Source: Cucumis sativus
Taxonomy: Eukaryota > Streptophyta > Magnoliopsida > Cucurbitales > Cucurbitaceae
Reading direction: 5' to 3'
Assembly: GCF_000004075.3 (NCBI RefSeq)
Contig: NC_026661.2
Location: forward strand, 5,478,058 to 5,542,057
DNA: 64,000 nucleotides
Shown: in pieces, positions 13,701 to 24,988 of the stretch
Layout of the letters: each line of letters begins with the position of its first letter
Numbering within the stretch: the first letter of the stretch is position 1
Translations under genes and position numbers: made by a program
Notes under the pieces: model-generated
What the model was told of the DNA's origin: nothing
What the model saw: the letters and a program-made list of their open reading frames with translations, nothing else
Database searches by the model: none

Positions 13701-15077
13701 CTGAATCACAATGTTAGAGATAACCATCAACACAATTTAAGCAAGCATTTGTGATCTATCCCAGTCATTAGCTTATGAGTTATGAAAGGGTTATGAAAAC
13801 AAAACATACAGAATATTTTGGCAGTTACTGTAAATGATGAACTAGAATGTTAGCATGAAAAAGTGTAAGCTATAAATACTGTTCAAGTGGGATAGAGAGG
13901 ATGGATGAAAGAAACTATATGCAGTTCAGTTTCAGTACAACATTACAGCATCAACTTATGCAATATCAAGAGAATACCTCTATCATTTCGATCATTTTTA
14001 CTTTCTCCACTCATGTCCTTAATATATGTATCCCTGCCAAAACAATATCATCAAAGGAAGCTCAAAATTCTAGCTACCATGAAAGTTAAAGATTTTCCTT
14101 ACAGATTTTGATAGTTTATGCCATGGGAGGTTAGAAAAAGATTTATAGGGAAACACACCACATTAGAGTTGTAGGTTCATTTACTATGAAAAACCTAGAC
14201 ATCACACTTCATTCAACAATCACAATGACTAGCTAAGCCCTAGTAAAGCTCTTATAAGTCGTATTTAGTTTTTTCTCTCAGTTTTTACATAAGATGTATA
14301 AAACCACTAGCCTGATGTACGTAGAAGTAAAACCAAAGGTACCCAATCAACTCTTGATTGGCACAGTTTCTAATTAGAAGTTGGTATTAGCAAATGAGTT
14401 AGAAGGAAATAGCAACAACCCAATTCCCATGCAGTTCAGAAATACAATAAAAGGTGAAAGATTTTGAATCCCCAAGCCAAGTGTGAATTTATCCTGTTGT
14501 TAATTAAATGGTACAATATTATTTAATTAAGTGTAAATAGAAAACACACTTGTGGTGCTCGTTAGAGAAAACAAAGAATCTCCGCAGGGGATTGCTGCAG
14601 AGAGCTCTAACTCTGTTGTAAACAGAGAGGTTCTTGTTCTTAACCTCGTCCAGAACAACTGATAGCATAACCACGTCATCAATAGCAGGATTCTCAAGCA
14701 AATCAATCTGTAAAAACGCATCATTTCATAAAACACTAAAAGTTGAAAGCTCAATGTTGACAACAGAAACCACACGAAAGTAACCTGAGTAAGAACAACA
14801 TTGGTGTCGAGAACTAGAATTGGCGATGTAGAAGCACCCAAGCGAGCAACTGAAGAATCACATTTTTTGCAAATCGAAGCCCCACAATATATATCATCTC
14901 GAAGATAGTGTTCTCTCACTTGCTGGCATGAAGAACAGAGACCCAAAAGAACAAATTAACAATAAAAGGATGGAAACTCATGAGATGTATAAAATAAGGC
15001 CCAAAGATTAGTAATTTACTGACCTTCATCACCTTCCCAGACTTCGTCTTTTTAACAAACGACTTGTTATGCAACAT
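4775..15077 (-). CDS. RRP44A: Exosome exoribonuclease RRP44A/DIS3, complete, 24 exons
   Basis: Catalytic 3'-5' exoribonuclease/endonuclease of the RNA exosome (nucleus and cytosol). Exons: 15024-15077, 14785-14922, 14550-14707, 13978-14033, 13578-13700, 13291-13421, 12950-13190, 12286-12442, 11694-11934, 10542-10698, 10352-10420, 9557-9682, 9402-9454, 9002-9108, 7554-7608, 7165-7264, 6834-6945, 6279-6399, 6067-6126, 5880-5985, 5709-5804, 5520-5601, 5314-5379, 4775-4973. All phases join, giving 2808 nt and 935 aa, close to the Arabidopsis length (about 933 as I recall). Seen: CR3 cysteines C31/C36/C39, spaced as in the exosome-binding motif; a PIN domain with LDTN (D57); cold-shock-type domains; an RNB core [12 protein letters not shown] with D483, D489, D491 and D492; [28 protein letters not shown]; and a C-terminal S1 region. 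The ATG at 15077 is chosen because [16 protein letters not shown] matches the family start. All nuclease acidic residues are present, so the enzyme should be active. Confidence 0.96.
7290..7510 (-). mobile_element. LTR-like fragment in RRP44A intron 15
   Basis: Read on the minus strand, this piece has a TATA box (CTATAAATAG, near 7415) followed by a T/C-rich leader and ATAAAAAATCC (near 7375), then TTGGTTCTTGGAGGG. That order resembles the U3-R-U5 layout of a plant LTR. It fills most of the 289-bp intron. I found no matching target duplication, so the borders are approximate and it may be only a fragment. Confidence 0.35.
8160..8995. mobile_element. Composite of retrotransposon LTR remnants in RRP44A intron 14
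   Basis: Intron 14 (7609-9001) is the longest of the gene. At 8570-8995, read on the minus strand, it has a TATTTATTCTCCC promoter-like stretch, a T-rich leader with ATTAGAAAATAA, then GTGGTTTTTCTCCCGG and GGGTTTCCACGTAAAT. The last two are the R-U5 signature seen in many copia LTRs. At about 8330-8570 on the plus strand a second LTR-like piece has TCTATAAATAGCG and ATTCTCAATATAAT. The stretch 8160-8280 (AGGCGTGCCTCAAGCGGGC) resembles another common plant repeat. No intact internal coding domain is present. Confidence 0.45.
10029..10239 (-). mobile_element. tRNA-derived SINE with 16-bp target-site duplication, RRP44A intron 11
   Basis: Read on the minus strand it begins with a pol III A-box-like TTTGACCTAGTGGTAAA, then a B-box-like GAGTTGAATCC, and ends with TCATGGATATAAAAAAGG. 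The body, including GTGCGCACAAGCTGG, resembles Au/TS-type plant SINEs as I remember them. The 16-mer ttaatcatttaaaatc flanks it on both sides (10013-10028 and 10240-10255), a direct sign of target-primed insertion. It is oriented with its host gene and lies between exons 11 and 12. It carries no protein. Confidence 0.85.
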
Positions 15078-15595
15078 GTCTTCTGAGGGAAGCTTCAACT
15101 ATTATTGTTCACGGTTGCGTATCTGCTGAAGCTGGTGAGATTGCGGCTATTCAGGCAGCCGTAAACCAGGGAGAATAGTGATTGCGGCTCCCTAACGGAG
15201 ATGATCGATAATGATTGTTGAACTGAAGAGCAGGCGAAGAGCGGCGGACCCCTGTCGGAGATGGTGAGCGATGCGTCCCTGGTATCGTACGAAGCGATGG
15301 AAAATTAATGGGTTTAAGCTTTTCCCTTTTCTGTTTTAGAGAGACGGAGAGAGGGAGTAGGGAAGAAGGGAAAAGAGGAAAAAGGGAGGGAACGAAAATA
15401 ATATTAAAGATGAATTTGAGGGATGACAAAAAAGTAAATATAAGTTTTTACTTCATTTTAATTATATTTCATTATAAAACAAAAATTTGAGTTGCCCACT
15501 AATATGTTGCTAAAAACTATGAACTTCCACGTTATTATAACATACACAAAAGTTAAAAAAATTAAAAATAGCAAATTTTACAAAATATTTACGAT
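15078..15595 (-). promoter_or_regulatory. RRP44A 5' UTR/promoter region
   Basis: Directly upstream of the RRP44A ATG, GC-richer sequence (15100-15300) gives way to a purine-rich plus strand (15340-15400) and then AT-rich DNA. No clear TATA box is seen. The translated frames here lack family resemblance, so I treat this as non-coding upstream sequence. Confidence 0.4.
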
Positions 15596-15601
15596 CTATA
15601 G

Positions 15602-15990
15602 CTAGTGGCGGATCCATAAATTTTACTGTAGGAACATCGGGCACTATATAATAAATATACTAAAAAATATTTTAAAAAATGTCTCAACCTTTCACCATGT
15701 ACCAATAACATTCACTATATTTGTAGTAATAAATAAAAACTGATTATGTAACGTATGTATGTGAAGTTTGGATGACCAATTAAATTATGTTCTTTCATGA
15801 AATCAAATCATTAAAATTTCTAAAATAATTGTAAAAAATGATATTTGAACTCACAACTACACCAGAGAAGCATGAAGCTAAATTTAATATATATTATAAT
15901 AATCTAACACTTCAAAATTAATAATAAAATACAAAAATCGATAATGTGAGTGGGCACGTGCCCTTGGCCTCTTAATAAATCTGCTCTTAC
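15602..15990. mobile_element. Small hAT-like non-autonomous DNA element
   Basis: The left end TAGTGGCGGATCC resembles terminal repeats of plant hAT elements. The right end (15978-15990) read in reverse gives TAAGAGCAGATTT, an imperfect inverted match. The hexamer ctatag lies just outside both ends (15596-15601 and 15991-15996) and could be the core of an 8-bp target duplication. Inside, the right half holds GGGCACGTGCCC. About 390 bp with no coding capacity. Terminal divergence suggests an old insertion. Confidence 0.45.
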
Positions 15991-15996
15991 CTATAG

Positions 15997-18900
15997 TAAA
16001 TTATTGATAGAAGATTGTCATTGATAGAATCCAAAATTTTGTTATACCTGGTAAATATTTTAATTTATTTTACTATTTTTAAAAATGACCCTTTTAAAAA
16101 CATTTAAAAAGATGTCATCATCAAAATTTCTGAAAAATTGTACCTATTAAAACTCGAGAAAAATAGATATTGTTTGACCTTTTTAAAACACTAAGAAAAA
16201 ATATGTATTACTTAACATTTGTTAAGCATAGCGTGAATTTTTTTTCAAAAATTCGTCCACCTCCGTCTTTTTTAAAACATAAGAAAGTACATATTACTTT
16301 ACATTTTTCAAACGTCGAGGTCTTATCGTGAAACTTTTTTTGAAAACTCATCCACCACCGTATTTTCTTGATGTTTTATCTTTGCAATCACCAATTTCTT
16401 TAAAAAAAAATTAACCGTCAAGTATATAATCACAAACATTAAGAATTCCTTTTTCTAGTAGTAATGGTATTGGACTGAACTAAGTTATCAATTTTTCGTG
16501 ATATATGTTTAAGCTTTAGTTTCATGCGCTTGTCTTTAGTATTCTTGGAATTGGTATAACATTGTGTATGATAGGTTTTGTTGTGTATTAGATTGATGAT
16601 TGTTTTTCAACTTTTTTATTTAGCGACAAAGAAAAGTAACATATTTGCAATGAGAAGAAGGTTTAAGATATTGTGTGAATATATAGTTTAAAAGTATTTA
16701 TATTGTCTAGGCTAAATTATACCAAATATATTTAAACTTCAATTTTATGTAAAAAATATCCTTAAAAGTAGTTAAAAATTATTCTCAATTTTTAATATTT
16801 TGCTTTAAAAACTATTTTATAAACTTTGTAACTTTCAAAATTATTCATAAACTCTTAAAAAAGTATAAAAATAACTTTATTGTCAACGTATGAACAAAAA
16901 TTATTGACATATTGTCCAAAAAATACCTCTAGACTTCTAAAAAAATTGCTTACATTATACTAAAAAAGCTAAATATATTATCACCATCTATCAAATATTC
17001 AACATAAATGGATAACTACTCTAATAACACGAGCATTTTACAAGAGTATTAATGCAACATCGAAAAGTTGAATAAAAAACCAACACCATAAGTATTTTCA
17101 TACATAGATAAGAGACAATTTGTATAATTTAGTATACTTGTTGCTAAAAAAAACTTATAGTTCAACAACTTGTGAGACAAAAAAATTGAATGTTTCACTC
17201 AAGATGAAATACCAAACAAATTATTATTGAGTTAAGTTGAGTTTGGAACAATTTTACACGTAAACAGTAAAAGAAAAAGAAAGAGTGGAATGAAAGGGGA
17301 TTTAAAGTAGATTGTGTTTGAGCATGTGAGGCCACGTAGTTTAGGATGGCATAGCCGATGGATGAGTAATGCAATAGGATAGGGCCACTGTGTATTTGAG
17401 TGGATGTTTCATGTTAATGCCCCAGTAAACATAGCTTCTAGGACAGTCCTTTCCCATTCTATCTATTCAAACATTTACCTATATCTTCTCTTCCAATCAA
17501 ATTACAAAGTAACTCTAACAATCTGGAGTAAGAAGAAAGGGTTTTCTTTTATTACAATTTAGTATATCATCAACATTTAAAAAGGAAAAACAAACCAAAT
17601 AATTACTCTGTTTTTCCCCTACCAATCTTATTTCTCTGTTTTTAGGTAGCATTGGAGTGGACCAATTTCAACGGCTACTTCTTTTTATTAGGTTTTTTAA
17701 GCCTCTGTTTGCAGTGCTATAACTTTGAAAAGCAATGAACTTTGTCATTAAAAAGAGTATACTAAGTAAAGAAGTAAATAGCTTCCCTCTATTTTCATAA
17801 GCTAATCTCAAAATGTGTTATTTTGCTTGATTTTACAATTCGATATGTTTGGAAGAAGAAAGGAACTTCATCCATACATAATTAACTATTACTTTCTCAT
17901 TATCACATATTTGAGATGATTGAGATATGTTTGAATTGATAAGGTTGTGATTTTGAAAACAAGTAATGATTTACTTGATTTAAAACACACGAACTTAAAG
18001 AAAAGTCATTATGAGTGGTTCCAAATCTCATACTCCAATCATTATCCCTAATCTATGATCCTAAGTTTTCAGTTGCTAGTTGTTGATTAACGATTTTGGT
18101 CATTGGTCGTAGGTTTTAAGCTTTGGTTGTTGGTTTTCAAACCCAAGGCACCAATGTTCGTAATTAGAGCTGATATTGGAGATCGTGACCAAGGACCAAT
18201 ACCAACAACCAAAACATAGGATTTGGGGCTAGCGATCACCCATCAACAATTACTATCAACCCCACCCACTAATGACAAGCGATGACCAACGACCATTTCG
18301 ACAATGGTTTGTAGTTGTCGATCTCAACCATCAATCATTGTTTTCAATCACTAGTCATTATTTATTGATCTAGACGGTTGATCACTAATTGTTGATCGTG
18401 GTTTTTGGTCAACGGCAAGGTAAATAAGACTAAAGATAGACCATAACTAGAGAGTAGGATAAATGATCAAGACCAGAGAACAATGACAAACTCCAATAAA
18501 CCTCTCAAGTACGTGCACTCATACATATGTTTTTAGATTGCCCTGTGGTTGTTAATCTTCTCAATGACAAGTCTGTTGAACTCCATAATTTTGCATTTTT
18601 CATTAAGGATATCAAAGCTTTTTATCGCCGGTGTTGAGCGAATAGTTGTTGCACAACTTCCTGCCTTTATTTCCTTGCCAGTTGTAGAAGAAAACACTTA
18701 GTTCTTTTACAATTTCTTCGTGTTTGAAGGTTTGTTTTGTTGTTACACATCGATTTAGTTATGTAGGTTGTCTATACTTTTGCTCATGAAAAAATAAAAA
18801 TCTAAATGAAAAGTATTGAGTTGTATTAAAACAATACATATTTTGGAATTTGTAAATTTTGATTCACACACTTAAGCCTATTTGCTTTGAAATGAATCTT

Positions 18901-19060
18901 ACTTAATAGTTTCTACTACTAGTTTATGGTTGAATTTTGTATAAACTTTTTTATTATTGACGAGTTTTTGTACTATAATTTAATAAAAAGCAAAGGAAGC
19001 ATTAGGAAGATGATGAAATATAATATTGAAATTTTCTTAAAAAGCAAAAACTGAGAATGG
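15997..19060. other. Intergenic AT-rich spacer
   Basis: No supported gene. The stretch 18060-18420 is unusually rich in TTGGT/ACCAA motifs on both strands (listed under findings). The interval 18541-18720 has a short open stretch that looks weakly coding but has no start, homology or clear splice sites. Confidence 0.5.
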
Positions 19061-19066
19061 CCATAA

Positions 19067-19167
19067 AGTGAGAGTGAGAGTGAGAGTGAGAGGCCACCTC
19101 TTTAGTCTATCACTTCTTCCGATATCTCTCACAACCCTCAACTCTCTCTCTCTCTCTCTCTCTCTCT
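19067..19167 (+). repeat. GAGAGT and CT microsatellites before the membrane-protein gene
   Basis: About four copies of agtgag lie at 19067-19092, followed by a CT run at 19142-19167. The CT run ends 38 bases before the ATG at 19206, so it is probably in the 5' UTR or core promoter, where CT runs are common in plant genes. Confidence 0.7.
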
Positions 19168-19205
19168 AAACCCAAATTCCAAAAACCCCTTTCCGCTCCT
19201 TTCAC

Positions 19206-19604
19206 ATGTCCACTCCCATCGACCAACTCCAGCCCCCCCCGCCCCTTCACTCCTCCCACGCCTCTGTCGGCCCCCTCATCGCCGTCCTCGCCGTCATTTC
19301 CATCCTTGGCGTCATTGCTGGTATGATTGGCCGCCTCTGCTCCGGCCGCCCCGTCTTCGGCTACGGCGCACACTACGACCTCGAGGATTGGGTCGAGAAG
19401 AAATGTGCTTCCTGCCTCGATGGCTCCCTCGACCCCCCTCCTCCTCCGCCTCATCTCCGCCACCCACCGCCTCTGGATTCTGTTCCTGTGGCTGAACCTC
19501 TTGGTGGGCCTCCGCCGGAGATCAAACAAAGCGCCCATGCCGATGCTGATGCTAAAGGGGAGAATTTGCAGTCGGCGGCTCCTGGAACCGGCGGTGAGTC
19601 ATGA
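19206..19604 (+). CDS. Small plant-conserved single-pass membrane protein of unknown function
   Basis: A 132-residue one-exon gene. The N-terminus is proline-rich (residues 9-14), followed by one hydrophobic segment at about residues 22-45 (GPLIAVLAVISILGVIAGMIG). Then comes the juxtamembrane block GRLCSGRPVFGYGAHYDLEDWVEKKCASCLDG with Cys49, Cys71 and Cys74. The tail (about 77-132) is low-complexity, rich in Pro, Ala and Gly, and probably disordered. I recall similar proteins, with the CSGR and WVEKKC-SC blocks, across land plants without a known function, but give no name. The gene is markedly GC-richer than its surroundings, as expected of coding sequence. The overlapping long frames on the other strand and in other phases are composition shadows. 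Topology is inferred: short N-terminus, one membrane pass, Cys-containing domain on the far side. Confidence 0.82.
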   Translation: MSTPIDQLQPPPPLHSSHASVGPLIAVLAVISILGVIAGMIGRLCSGRPVFGYGAHYDLEDWVEKKCASCLDGSLDPPPPPPHLRHPPPLDSVPVAEPLGGPPPEIKQSAHADADAKGENLQSAAPGTGGES

Positions 19605-19718
19605 GATTTAATAAGAAGAGTAAAGTTGTTTCCTTTTTTTCTTTGTTCTTCTTTTTTGTGGTTCAATTTTTATTCTTTTACAAATCCTATCTGGTGGATG
19701 AATGAATGAATCTTTGCC

Positions 19719-19754
<36 letters not shown>

Positions 19755-22327
19755 CTCTCTCTCTTTATTTGCAATTTAAACACTAATTTCCTTCATTTTT
19801 ATCCTTTACTTTGAAATATTTTTTGTAATAAACAAATTTTGTTTATCTTAGTCCTCATACACTAAAATAGTGAATTTTAATAAAAGAACTCAAATGGGCA
19901 ATGTTTTTAGAAAAACAATATTTTGTGAAAGTAAAGGAAATAAAAATGAATAGTTTCAATTAAAAAATTGGAATTGAATCAAAATAATAATGAAAAAAAG
20001 AATCATACTTTCACCATAATAGTGAAAATAAGAGTGAAAGTAGCATAGTTTTTAGACATAAGAAAAGGAGACAAAGTATTTACAAATATTAGCAAAATTT
20101 GAAATATATTACTTCTTTTTTAAGTGGTTGATAGCTATATGATATATCCATATTCTAAAATTTTGCTATCTATTTAAAGAAAGTTTCGATGTTATATATC
20201 AATTGGGGGGATGGCATTGACTGTTAAGGCAAGAGACTCTTTTGTTATGTTTACATTCCCTTTTCTTTCTTTCTTTTTCTTTTTCAATACTAGGCAGGGG
20301 CTTGGTGCTAGAAAATTCTAACTTATATATGTACACTTTAAATAGACAAGTATTTTAGTTGCTTCAATTCAACTAAAGTTTGATTTTATAATGCTAGAGG
20401 ATGGTTTTATATTTTGTCTATTTAGTCCCTTTTTTCTTTGAAGTTTTAACTTTTTTTGGATATCTTTCTAATATGGACATTAATTTTGATATTTAAGCTT
20501 TAATCTCCCTCTCTTTTGTATTGTATAAAAAAACATATACTTAGAATAACCTTGAAAAAAAATCCTATAAAGTATATATATTAAAAGGAAAAAAAAATCT
20601 TTACAAAGGATTGTAAATAGTCTAAATACATGGGCAAAAGGTGATTTCCATGGCTTAATGTATTTTTCATAATTATTTATTAATTTAAATAATATGATGA
20701 ATTTAAATATAGAAATCACAATATCATATAAAGTGGTGATCAGTAAACTCTTTTATTTCTTTAAAAAAGTTAATGACTAAAATAAATGTTTTTAATCGTA
20801 TAGTACAATCTACAAAGTTTGTGAAAAAAATAGAATTTAAACATATTCTTTTTTCTTGAATTTGTTTATTCCTCTGGAAAGGCTGGAAATGTACTTTTAT
20901 AGTCTTTCAGAACTTTATACCATTTTTTTTTTTAAAAAAAAAGAGAAAATCTTGATTTATAGTGCAATGAAATTAATTAAATATGTAAGTTTCATTTGAG
21001 CTTTCTCCATAACTATTCTTTTTTAAAAAAAAAGAAAAAAAAAACTTTCTAATCTTTCTAATCTTATTAAGTACAATGGGCATACAAATTTGAAACAAAA
21101 GTTGCAAAATCTAAGGAAAAAAGAAGAGAAAAAAATCCATAATGTCTAAATTTAAAGTACAAATTCATGAAATTGGAAAACTTAACATTAAAACAATTTT
21201 TTCCCTACTCTTTTCATCACCATTTTTATTTTTTAGTTTATTTAATGGCTAAAGTTATATAAGGATAAGTTTGGTTATTGGAAAAGGGTCAAAAAGTTGA
21301 ACCATTTATTTGAATATTGGTGAGCCCAAAGGGAAATAAATATTTTGTTTCACTCCAATTCTACATGTATCTCTTCACATTATTACCCACTTAATTACCA
21401 CTTAATTGCATCCTCATTAATAATTAAATATATAACAAAATTTATCTTTACCAACAAAAGAATAATTTAAGAATTTCACCTTTTCTTTTTTTTTTCTAAT
21501 ATTAATTTGAACTAATTCAACTAATATTTTGTTTCAACTAATATTTTCTATCAATTTAGACCGATCAAATATCTTAAAGTCACACAAATTTTTCTATAAG
21601 ACTAGTCTAAATATGTGTAAATTGGCCTAGACAATCACAATTAAAAAAAAAAATTGATAGTTACGTAAAAAGATATCTCTCACAAACTATTCTAAATTTC
21701 GTATATTCAACAATATTAATGGTGGTTACCTAAAATACACCACCAACCTATTAAACCATAAACTTTGAATTTTATAAGGTATATTGGATTTTTTATCTAG
21801 ATATGAACTCGATCTCAAATTTAAAAATAATTAATTAATATTTGTTTTGGGTAAATCAACAATAGTAACACAAGGTTAAGTTTGTAGGAAGTCTTCTTTA
21901 TCAATTATCATCGTACCATTTCTTGGAAGCTCACCACAATGCATGTGGGATTGTTTGCGCCAATACTTCAGAATCTACTTCCCAACTCTAAAGAAAAATT
22001 TACTTCTCCAACTTTAAATTAATCTCACGGTCCATTTGACAAACCAATCTCATAGTCCATTTGACAAAACTGGTTTGGTGCATGATTTTAGAACCATCAA
22101 AATCACTCCTTTCATGTTTCAAGTCGTTCTGAAGCACACTTTTAATCACCCTAGTTTGTTTTGAACGACTAAAAGCATATTTCAAAATGATTTAAACTAT
22201 TTCAAAATCACCTCCAAACAAACTCTTGCCTTTCCTTGGCACAACGTCCAAGAAATCCCAACTGACTGAGAAGACAGAGTAACTATCCATAATTAATACC
22301 GATGCCCACCATTTTCAACACTTGACA
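19605..22327. other. Intergenic AT-rich spacer
   Basis: Contains a TA microsatellite at 19724-19752 in the likely 3' UTR of the upstream gene, several poly-T/poly-A runs, and no supported gene on either strand. Confidence 0.55.
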
Positions 22328-24988
22328 CTAAGAAAATCCGTTGGATTTGACCTTTTGATGCCTATTTTCTTCAACCTCCTCAACTTGTATGGTGTCTATT
22401 TCAGGGGCACATCCAGACCTTCTCATATCGCAAATCAACAAATCAAGCAGGCTATAGATCATTTCACATTTCGGATGTGCTTTATCACAAACAAGAAATG
22501 TATGTACTTCATCTTTTACCTCAATCCAGCTGCAACCTGGCTCCTTTTTCAAATTGTGAGATCTCATTGTTTGTCTGATCTTTGAGACTTGTTGCCACAT
22601 GCCTGCATCAGCATATATATTTGATAGAAGGGTGTAAGCAGACGAGTCTTCTGGATCCAATTTCAAAAGTGAACTAGCTGCTTTTTCAGCAACTTCTACA
22701 TTTCCCTGAATTTTGCAAATACTAAGCAAAGTTCTCCATATAATTGCATCTGCTTCAAATGGCATGTCCTGAATTAGTCTCAATGCTTCTTCTACTTGGC
22801 CTGATCTCCCTAAAATATCCACCATACATGAGTAGTGCTCAAGTTGAGGTTCTAAAGCATAGATACTTGCCATTTTCTGAAAATAAAACAGGCCCTTCTT
22901 AGCATTTCCAACGTGCGAACATGCTCGGAGGACCGAAACAAAAGTTGCATGGTTTGGTTTTATATTCTCATGGAGCATATGTTCAAAAAGCTCAAGAGCC
23001 TCTTCCCCAAGACCATGGTAGGCAAATCCACAGATCATGGCATTCCATGTGACAGAATCCCGCTTGGGAGCTTTCCGAAACATAAGTAGAGAATCATGCA
23101 TATTTCCACATTTGGAGTACATGTCAACAAGAGTGCTGGTTATGTACACATCTGATAGCAGTTCCAGCTTGATCATTTGTGCATGGATTTGCTTTCCTAG
23201 TCCAACAGTAGCTAAATTAGCACAAGTGTCTAGAACAGTTGCATAAGTGAAGTTGTCGGGCTCTACACCCATTTCCAACATATGAGAGAAAAATCTTTGT
23301 GAATCTTCACTTTTCTTTTGCAATGAAAATCCTGAAATAATTGCATTCCATGAGACCATTGTTTGTTCTTCCAGCCGGTAATGGATCTTTTCTGCCTCTT
23401 CCATCATTCCACATTTGGAATACATATCAACGAGCGCACTTCCTACAAACATTTTGAGACCCATTCCAGATTTGATAATTCTTCCATGAACCTCCATGCC
23501 ATTACTGAAAGCTCGCTGACCTGCACAAGCTTTTAAAACACTACCATATGTGAACTCATCAGGTTCCATCTTTGAACGTAGCATTGCACCAAAATGTGAG
23601 AGCGTTTTCCCTTCACTTTCATTCTGCTCACAAGCTGTGATGATAGCATTCCAAGACACCGGATCCCTTATTTCCATTTCATCAAACAGGCCAGAAGCCT
23701 CAACTAAAGCTCCACATTTGCCATACATATCCAAGATGGCGTTTGCGACACAGATATTTGACGATAAATTAGATTTGATGGCTAACCCATGTAGTTGAAG
23801 CCCCTCAGAGTGCCCTTTGATTACTGCAGCTGCACTTAATGCACCAGAAAGAGATACTTCATCAAAACTAAAACTGTTCTTCTGCAACTGAAGAAATAGC
23901 TTAAAAGCTTGAAACCCTTGCTCATTCCGAGCATACCCAATTATCATGGCATTGTAAGATTGTAAGTTATGGTCTGGTAATAAGCTAAATAGCTTGTAGG
24001 CATCAGACATGTTGTCACACTTAGCATACATATCCAAAGTGGCAGTTCCTACAATAACATCAGATCCGAAGTCAGTCTTTAATGCATGGCAATGCAACTG
24101 AGTACCTAATCTAGAGGCTGATAGTCCTGCACAAGACCTAAAGACACTAGCATAAGTAGATTGACTCACCCCAATTCCCTTTCTCTGCATCTCTTTGAAT
24201 AGTTTAAGGCCCCTAAGCAACTGATCATTCTGAACACAACCTGCAATTGCCGCACTCCATGAAATCCAATTCTTATCTGGCAATTCAGAGAAAACATCAA
24301 GTGAATCCTCTAAGCTGTTACACTTGGCATACATATCCACTAAAGCACTCCCTGTCACAACATCATAATCAAAACCCATTTGAACTGCAATACCATGAAT
24401 CTGAATTCCCAGAACCTGATCTTCCAACAAAGAGCAAATTTTTAAAGAAACAGCCAGCGTGGTATGGTCAAACATAACTCCCAAATCTCTCATTTTCAAA
24501 AAGACAGCGATCGACTTTTGTATGTCACCATTCTGCAAGTACCCAGAAATCAAAGAATTCCATGAAACCACATCTCCATGATGAGGCATGGAATTAAACA
24601 CCGCCTGTGCAAGCTCCATCCTTCCAGCCCCTGCACAGCCAAAAACCATGGTGTTCCAAGACACAATGTCCCTCTGTGGCATTTCCTCAAACACCTTATA
24701 TGCATATTCCAAAGCGCAACATTTGACATACATTTGGATTAAACAATTGGTTACAAACACAGTGGGAGTAAACCCAGATAGAATCATATGGGCATGAGCT
24801 TCCTTACCTGGTTTTAGAGCTCTCCGGTTGGAGCATTCCTGAAATATATGAGAGAAAGTCTTCCTGGTTGAGGAGATTGTTTGGGTCGTAGTGGAAGTTG
24901 AAGCTGCACATAACTGTAGAAATTTGGTTGGCATTTCCAAGGACAGATATAAAATTTTTAAAGAACAAAAGCGAGAGAGAAAAGCCAT
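22328..24988 (-). CDS. PLS-class pentatricopeptide repeat protein with E/E+ tail (At3g02330/MEF13-like)
   Basis: An intronless 886-residue PPR protein, probably a site-specific organellar C-to-U RNA editing factor. Many PPR units are visible as repeating FVxxCLIxMYxKC, VF-x-MP-RDxVSWNxMI and ALxLFxxM blocks from about residue 50 to 720. The E and E+ region follows (LEHYSCMVDILGRSG, ADAIIWRTLLSIC, AYTLLSNIYADAG, GCSWIEV, VHTFLVCDKAHP). There is no DYW deaminase domain, so editing would need a partner in trans. By wording it most resembles Arabidopsis At3g02330 (MEF13, mitochondrial), from memory. The start is the ATG at 24988; the frame upstream is open only through a GTG. The N-terminus (Arg/Ser/Leu-rich, few acids) fits a mitochondrial presequence. 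An out-of-frame ATG at 25004 precedes it. Lack of introns is usual for this family. Confidence 0.92.
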   Translation of the reverse strand: MAFLSRFCSLKILYLSLEMPTKFLQLCAASTSTTTQTISSTRKTFSHIFQECSNRRALKPGKEAHAHMILSGFTPTVFVTNCLIQMYVKCCALEYAYKVFEEMPQRDIVSWNTMVFGCAGAGRMELAQAVFNSMPHHGDVVSWNSLISGYLQNGDIQKSIAVFLKMRDLGVMFDHTTLAVSLKICSLLEDQVLGIQIHGIAVQMGFDYDVVTGSALVDMYAKCNSLEDSLDVFSELPDKNWISWSAAIAGCVQNDQLLRGLKLFKEMQRKGIGVSQSTYASVFRSCAGLSASRLGTQLHCHALKTDFGSDVIVGTATLDMYAKCDNMSDAYKLFSLLPDHNLQSYNAMIIGYARNEQGFQAFKLFLQLQKNSFSFDEVSLSGALSAAAVIKGHSEGLQLHGLAIKSNLSSNICVANAILDMYGKCGALVEASGLFDEMEIRDPVSWNAIITACEQNESEGKTLSHFGAMLRSKMEPDEFTYGSVLKACAGQRAFSNGMEVHGRIIKSGMGLKMFVGSALVDMYSKCGMMEEAEKIHYRLEEQTMVSWNAIISGFSLQKKSEDSQRFFSHMLEMGVEPDNFTYATVLDTCANLATVGLGKQIHAQMIKLELLSDVYITSTLVDMYSKCGNMHDSLLMFRKAPKRDSVTWNAMICGFAYHGLGEEALELFEHMLHENIKPNHATFVSVLRACSHVGNAKKGLFYFQKMASIYALEPQLEHYSCMVDILGRSGQVEEALRLIQDMPFEADAIIWRTLLSICKIQGNVEVAEKAASSLLKLDPEDSSAYTLLSNIYADAGMWQQVSKIRQTMRSHNLKKEPGCSWIEVKDEVHTFLVCDKAHPKCEMIYSLLDLLICDMRRSGCAPEIDTIQVEEVEENRHQKVKSNGFS

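Noticed and set aside
19110-19538. 142-codon minus-strand frame rich in Arg and Glu
   Set aside because: It is the complement of the GC-rich membrane-protein gene; low-complexity composition only.
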